A stretch of DNA of 64,000 bases, from positions 542,346-606,345 of the forward strand of contig NZ_QFWW01000020.1 of assembly GCF_003265345.1 (NCBI RefSeq), read 5' to 3'. This document shows positions 60,053-64,000 of the stretch, piece by piece. The translations under genes and the position numbers were made by a program. Position 1 is the stretch's first letter. Each line of letters opens with the position of its first letter. The stretch is from Lentzea terrae. GTDB taxonomy: Bacteria; Actinomycetota; Actinomycetes; Mycobacteriales; Pseudonocardiaceae. Below the pieces are notes generated by a model. The model ran no database searches, was not told where the DNA came from, and saw nothing but the letters and a program-made list of their open reading frames with translations.

Positions 60053-62740
60053 GTGCGGATCGGTTTGCTCGGTGGTGTCCGCGCCACCACCGACGACGGC
60101 TCGCTGGTCGACCTCGGGTCGCCCAGGTCGCAGGTCGTGCTGGCCGCGCTGGCCCTGTCTGCTGGGGCGCCGGTGCCGGAGTCCCGGCTGATCGACCTCG
60201 TGTGGGGTGATTCGCCGCCTTCCTCGGCCAAGGCGTTGCAGTGGCACGTCGCACAGCTGCGGAAGTCGCTTGGCGCTGATGCCATCGCACGGGTCGGTGC
60301 GGCCTATCGGCTCGATGTGCCGACTGATGTGGCACGGTTTCGCTCTATTTTGCGGGCTGGGGATTTTGCCGCGGCGCTGTCGGAGTGGGGTGGCGTGCCG
60401 CTGGCCGGGCTGGAGGCGCCTGGGTTGGCGTCGGCCGTCGCGGGGCTCACCGAGGAGTGGCTGGGCGCGGTCGAGATGGACTTCTCTCGTCGCGTGTCTG
60501 CTGATCCGCGCGCGGTTGTTGGTGAGCTGTCGTCGTTCGTGGCGGACTATCCGACTCGTGAGCAGTTGGCGGCGTTGTTGATGACGGCGCTCTATCGGGC
60601 TGGTCGGCAGGCCGACGCTCTCGCGGTGTACCAACGGGTTCGTGCGCACCTTGTTGGCGAGCTCGGGGTTGAGCCCGGGCTGGAGCTGCGTGCGGTGGAG
60701 CAACAGGTGCTTGCGCACGCCCCGGTTCCGGCTGCGGTGCTGATCGGGCGTGATGCCGATCTTGTGGCCGTTGCGGAGGCGTTGCGGCGATCTGCTGTGG
60801 TCACGTTGGTGGGGCCGGGCGGGATCGGGAAGACGCGGCTGGCTTCTGCGTTCGACGGGGTGTTCGTGTCGCTGGCGGAGATCTCGTCTTCGGACGATGT
60901 GCCGCGGGCCGTTGCGGATGCGTTGGGGATCGTTGAGCGGCCCGGACTTTCCGTGGCGCAGGCGGTGGTGTTGGCTCGGCCGTCGTTGTTGGTGTTGGAC
61001 AACTGCGAGCACGTGTTGGACGGCGCTGCGGCGTTTGCTGCTGCTGTGTGTTCTTCGGTGCAGGTGTTGGCTACTTCGCGCGAACGACTGTCCGTTGCTG
61101 ACGAGCAGGTTGTTGTTGTGGAGCCGTTGGATGCGGCTTCGAGCGTCGAGCTGTTTGACCTGCGTGCGCGCGCTGCTGACCCCTCATATTCGCCGGACGG
61201 GTCTGTTGCTGCGTTGTGCGATCGGCTTGATGGGATTCCGCTGGCGATTGAGCTGGCTGCTGCGCGGGTGCGGAGTCATCGGCCTGCGGAGTTGCTCACT
61301 CGGCTGGACATCGGGGTTCGGCGGACCGGCGCGGCGCGGCATCGGACGGTGCAGGCTGCGGTGCAGTGGTCTTACGACCTGTTGTCGGCGGCTGAACGTG
61401 CGTTGTTCTGCCGGCTTTCGGTGTTCGCGGCGCCGTTCGACCTGAGTGCGGTGGCTGAGGACCGTGTGCTCGGGGATCTGGTCGAGCGGTCGATGGTGGC
61501 TGTTGGTGATGGACCGTTCGGGCGGCGGTTCCGGTTGCTGGAACCGTTGCGGGAGTTCGCTTCCGCGCAGGTGTTTGATCGTTCCTCGGCGTTGGCGCTG
61601 CACGCGGACTGGTGTTTGCGGCAGGTGATGGCTGTGGGTGCGCTGCTGGCCGGGCCTCGCGAGGTCGAGGGGGTCGGGCGACTCGCGGAGTTGTGGCCGA
61701 ACCTGCGGGCCGCTGTCCTGTGGGCTTTCGAGTCGGGCGACCTGCGGCTGGCGGATGCGCTGGTCCGACCGGTGGTGACGGAACTTCCGCTGCGGGGGCG
61801 GCGGGAGATCGGGGACTGGGCCGAGCGGATCCTGGCCATGGGTGACCGCCAGTCAGGGCTCCTGCTCCCTATGGCAACGCACCACACACACGACACCCGC
61901 CGGGTTCCCCCAAAATCAACACTAGCGGATGGGTCTGACAGTGCTGGTGGCGTCGATCCGGTCCTACGGGCGTTCTGGCTGGTGTGGGTCGCCGAGCGAA
62001 ACATCCAGAGTTCCAGCCCCGCCCCCCTGCCCGACGCGCTCGACCATCCACTCAGCCGGTATGCGCGGGCCTATGCGTCCGGCGACGGACAGCAGCTCGC
62101 GGAGTCGCTGCCGGCAGCACTGTCCTCACTGGACGATCCACACCTCAAGGCGTTCCTCGGGTTGATGCCCGCCGGCACGCTCCTCGGAATCGGGCACTTC
62201 GCGCAGGTCGACCAGCAGGTCGGCGAGCTGGTCGAGCGGTATCGCGAGTTCGGGCCACCCACCCTGCTGCACTGGGCGTTGCAGACCCTGGGCTACAGCG
62301 CGATGTTCCAGGGACGTGATCCGGATCCGTTCTTCGACGAGGCCGCGGACGTCGAGCTGCCGCCGGGCACGTTGTCCGCCAACAAGACGACCGAGGCGCG
62401 CCGGGCGTTTCGGCGAGGAGACCGGGACAAGGCGTTCGAGTTGCTCGCGGCGCACATCGACGAGCTGCTGGAGACCGGCAACGTCGTGGCGGCCAGCGTC
62501 GTGGCGGTCGAGTTCATCGCGATCGCCAAGGCCACCATGCGCGAGGAAGCGACGCGGGTACTCGGTTATTTGAAGCACGCCAACGACTTCGGAGCGCTAG
62601 CGGCTGAGCGACTCGTCACGGACATCACCACGACGGCACCGGGCATGGACGACCGCGCGGCGTTGCGCTACATGCGGGCAGCGCTCAGCGCAGACCGTGC
62701 GCGATCCGGGTCACGAAGGCCACCAGCCGGTCAGGGGTGA
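60053..62740 (+). CDS. SARP/BTAD regulator with NTPase domain (compositionally chimeric)
   Basis: 895 aa. Winged helix (LVDLGSPRSQVVLAALAL), BTAD to about residue 220, NTPase domain with LVGPGGIGKTRL and LLVLDNCEHVLDG, then a helical repeat region. Up to about position 61860 many codons end in T; from about 61925 on they return to the C/G-ending usage of the neighbours. Between them lies an odd segment (THHTHDTRRVPPKST). This suggests a recombination junction inside the gene. The GTG at 60053 has no clear ribosome site. The 3' end overlaps the tetR gene by 56 bp. Confidence 0.83.
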   Translation: MRIGLLGGVRATTDDGSLVDLGSPRSQVVLAALALSAGAPVPESRLIDLVWGDSPPSSAKALQWHVAQLRKSLGADAIARVGAAYRLDVPTDVARFRSILRAGDFAAALSEWGGVPLAGLEAPGLASAVAGLTEEWLGAVEMDFSRRVSADPRAVVGELSSFVADYPTREQLAALLMTALYRAGRQADALAVYQRVRAHLVGELGVEPGLELRAVEQQVLAHAPVPAAVLIGRDADLVAVAEALRRSAVVTLVGPGGIGKTRLASAFDGVFVSLAEISSSDDVPRAVADALGIVERPGLSVAQAVVLARPSLLVLDNCEHVLDGAAAFAAAVCSSVQVLATSRERLSVADEQVVVVEPLDAASSVELFDLRARAADPSYSPDGSVAALCDRLDGIPLAIELAAARVRSHRPAELLTRLDIGVRRTGAARHRTVQAAVQWSYDLLSAAERALFCRLSVFAAPFDLSAVAEDRVLGDLVERSMVAVGDGPFGRRFRLLEPLREFASAQVFDRSSALALHADWCLRQVMAVGALLAGPREVEGVGRLAELWPNLRAAVLWAFESGDLRLADALVRPVVTELPLRGRREIGDWAERILAMGDRQSGLLLPMATHHTHDTRRVPPKSTLADGSDSAGGVDPVLRAFWLVWVAERNIQSSSPAPLPDALDHPLSRYARAYASGDGQQLAESLPAALSSLDDPHLKAFLGLMPAGTLLGIGHFAQVDQQVGELVERYREFGPPTLLHWALQTLGYSAMFQGRDPDPFFDEAADVELPPGTLSANKTTEARRAFRRGDRDKAFELLAAHIDELLETGNVVAASVVAVEFIAIAKATMREEATRVLGYLKHANDFGALAAERLVTDITTTAPGMDDRAALRYMRAALSADRARSGSRRPPAGQG

Positions 62741-63296
62741 ACTTCTCCGGGTCGGTCAGGACGAGCCGGCCCGACATCTCGGCGAGGGCGAGCATCGCGT
62801 GGCCCAGGAGGTCCGCGTCGAGGTCGTCGAGGCCGCCCAGCTCCTTCAGGCCGAGCGCCGCGAGATCCTCGATCTGGGCCAGGACGCCCGCGCGCACCAG
62901 TTCGACCTGGGCGCGGAACTCGTGCGGCGTGCCCTCTGGCGGGAGGAGCACCAGGCGCCAGCGGTCCGGGGCCTCGACGACGGCGTGCACGAAGACGCGC
63001 ACGGCGTCGGCGAAGGCGTCGTCCGGGGAGCGGGTGGCGAAGTCGGTCGGGAGGGCGGCGATGACCTGCTCGGTGGCTCGGGCCGCCTCGCGCTCCAACA
63101 GGGCGCTGATCAGCTCGGCGCGGTTGGCGAAGAGGTCGTAGAGGACGGGTTTGGTCACCTGGGCCTGTTTGGCGACGGATTCCATCGTCACCGTGTCGAA
63201 GCCTGCCGGAATCAGGCTCAGGGCGGCGTCCAGCAGCTGCTCGCGGCGCTGTTCGGGCGGCAGGCGGCGAGCGTACTTCCGGCGCGTTGTGCTCAC
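62685..63296 (-). CDS. TetR-family repressor
   Basis: 203 aa. N-terminal helix-turn-helix RREQLLDAALSLIPAGFDTVTMESVAKQAQVTKPVLYDLFANRAELI; the C-terminal helical domain binds an unknown ligand. Divergent from the metal-dependent hydrolase gene, and nested CTACG/CGTAG palindromes lie between them, so it probably represses both. GTG start at 63296. Confidence 0.88.
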   Translation of the reverse strand: MSTTRRKYARRLPPEQRREQLLDAALSLIPAGFDTVTMESVAKQAQVTKPVLYDLFANRAELISALLEREAARATEQVIAALPTDFATRSPDDAFADAVRVFVHAVVEAPDRWRLVLLPPEGTPHEFRAQVELVRAGVLAQIEDLAALGLKELGGLDDLDADLLGHAMLALAEMSGRLVLTDPEKFTPDRLVAFVTRIAHGLR

Positions 63297-63308
63297 GGGT
63301 CCATATTG

Positions 63309-63347
63309 CTACGGTGGCGTAGCTTTCACAAAGCTACGCGGGCGTAG
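63309..63347. promoter_or_regulatory. TetR operator: nested palindromes
   Basis: The core CGTAGCTTTCACAAAGCTACG (63318-63338) is a perfect 9-bp dyad around CAC; because its ends are CGTAG and CTACG, it also shares half-sites with CTACGGTGGCGTAG (63309-63322) and CTACGCGGGCGTAG (63334-63347). Four half-sites could hold two TetR dimers. Confidence 0.7.
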
Positions 63348-63366
63348 TAATTGGCGGAGGTATGCG

Positions 63367-64000
63367 ATGGAGCCGGACAACCTCGTTCTGCAACCGCGTG
63401 ACGTGCAGTTCGACTGGTCGACCCTGCCGATGCACTGGGTCCCGGACGAGCCGGTGGCCACGCACGTCATGAACGTCCTGCACCTGCTGTTGCCGGAGGG
63501 CGAGCGGTGGTTCGTCCGGACGTTCCAGCAGGCCGTGCCGCTGATCAGGGACGACACGCTGCGCGAGGACGTGCTCGGGTTCATCGGGCAGGAGGCGATG
63601 CACGCCGAGGCGCACAGCGAGGTGCTCGACCACCTGCTCGCGAACGGGCTGGACCCGCGGCCGTTCACGCGGCAGATGGAGCACGTGTTCCGGCGGATCC
63701 TCGGGCCGAAGCCGGGCCTGAGCGAGGAGCAGGCGCGCGAGCAGCTCATCGAGCGGGTCGCGATCGTGGCGGCCGTCGAGCACTTCACGGCGTATCTGGG
63801 CGACTGGTTGCTGAACGCCGACGCGCTCGACCGGGCCGGCATCCACCCGGTGATGCTCGACCTGCTGCGCTGGCACGCCGCCGAGGAGGTCGAGCACCGC
63901 AGCGTCGCGTACGACCTGATGTGCCACCTCGACCGCCGGTACGTGCGGCGCGCGCGGACGATGCTGCTGGTCGCGCCGGTGCTGTTCTGGCTGTGGGTCC
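63367..64000 (+). CDS. Metal-dependent hydrolase (PF10118-type), 5' part
   Basis: The first 211 residues are visible; the gene runs past the window end. The family pattern of iron-binding residues appears: GQEAMHAEAHSEVLDHLL and VEHFTAYLGDWLLN, then WHAAEEVEHRSVAYDLMCHLD, a diiron-like arrangement of Glu and His. It was described in the family as predicted metal-dependent hydrolase; biochemical role is unclear. GGAGG lies 6-8 bp before the ATG at 63367. Control by the divergent TetR is likely. Confidence 0.85.
   Translation, partial: MEPDNLVLQPRDVQFDWSTLPMHWVPDEPVATHVMNVLHLLLPEGERWFVRTFQQAVPLIRDDTLREDVLGFIGQEAMHAEAHSEVLDHLLANGLDPRPFTRQMEHVFRRILGPKPGLSEEQAREQLIERVAIVAAVEHFTAYLGDWLLNADALDRAGIHPVMLDLLRWHAAEEVEHRSVAYDLMCHLDRRYVRRARTMLLVAPVLFWLWV

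Overview
The window is 64 kb of very GC-rich DNA from an actinomycete. Codons mostly end in C or G, GTG starts are common, and genes often overlap by ATGA or GTGA. SARP regulators, an ESX/type VII cassette with EspG and PPE-like proteins, secreted wall hydrolases and a DUF222/HNH gene all point to Pseudonocardiales (a Lentzea/Saccharothrix-like genome). That placement is inference. No rRNA, tRNA or CRISPR array was seen.

Layout. 0-0.9 kb: the edge of a DUF222/HNH gene, a long inverted repeat and a broken aldo/keto reductase. 0.9-13.4 kb: a GntR regulator with a ketopantoate reductase-like gene, a 66-aa protein, TerC, an atypical Nramp transporter, then an ADP-forming acyl-CoA synthetase, a formyl-CoA:oxalate CoA-transferase, a thiamine-diphosphate enzyme and a divergent sucCD pair. 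13.5-24.4 kb: two secreted wall hydrolases with matching repeat arrays, a low-molecular-weight phosphatase lacking its catalytic Cys, a ceramidase-like protein, an alpha-N-acetylglucosaminidase and a large SARP regulator. 24.5-30 kb: a six-gene type VII substrate cassette and an XRE-NACHT membrane protein. 30-37 kb: DedA, SDR, hydrolases, a glycosyltransferase, an oxidoreductase and a NatAB-type ABC exporter. 37.4-41 kb: fdhD, an unknown gene, an oxalate/formate-type MFS transporter and divergent moeA. 41-47.6 kb: an AlkZ-like protein and the pcaHGBDC-pobA operon with its IclR regulator. 47.6-50.2 kb: a CBM2 lipoprotein, a secreted RNase, a P-loop kinase and a kup remnant. 50.2-53.9 kb: copper efflux (csoR, copZ, accessory protein, copA). 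54-64 kb: two SGNH lipoproteins, a two-component system, a methyltransferase, a second SARP, a TetR gene and a metal-dependent hydrolase cut by the window end.

How the parts connect. (1) A dyad CATAC-N1-GTATG, or the same half-sites 8 bp apart, occurs only upstream of panE/gntR, the 66-aa gene, the thiamine-enzyme operon/sucCD, and the MFS-fdhD operon/moeA. This suggests one GntR regulon for a formyl-CoA pathway: uptake, CoA transfer, decarboxylation or lysis, and formate oxidation through molybdenum-cofactor genes. (2) CGTCA-type heptamers repeated every 11 bp stand 9 bp upstream of a candidate -10 in front of both the glucosaminidase-ceramidase pair and the wall-hydrolase pair. This is the arrangement expected for SARP control, and a SARP gene lies next to one of them. 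(3) Two 161-167 bp elements, bounded by CTAG, each fold into one giant hairpin. Their outer arms differ in sequence but keep pairing, and each supplies the TAG stop codon of the neighbouring gene.
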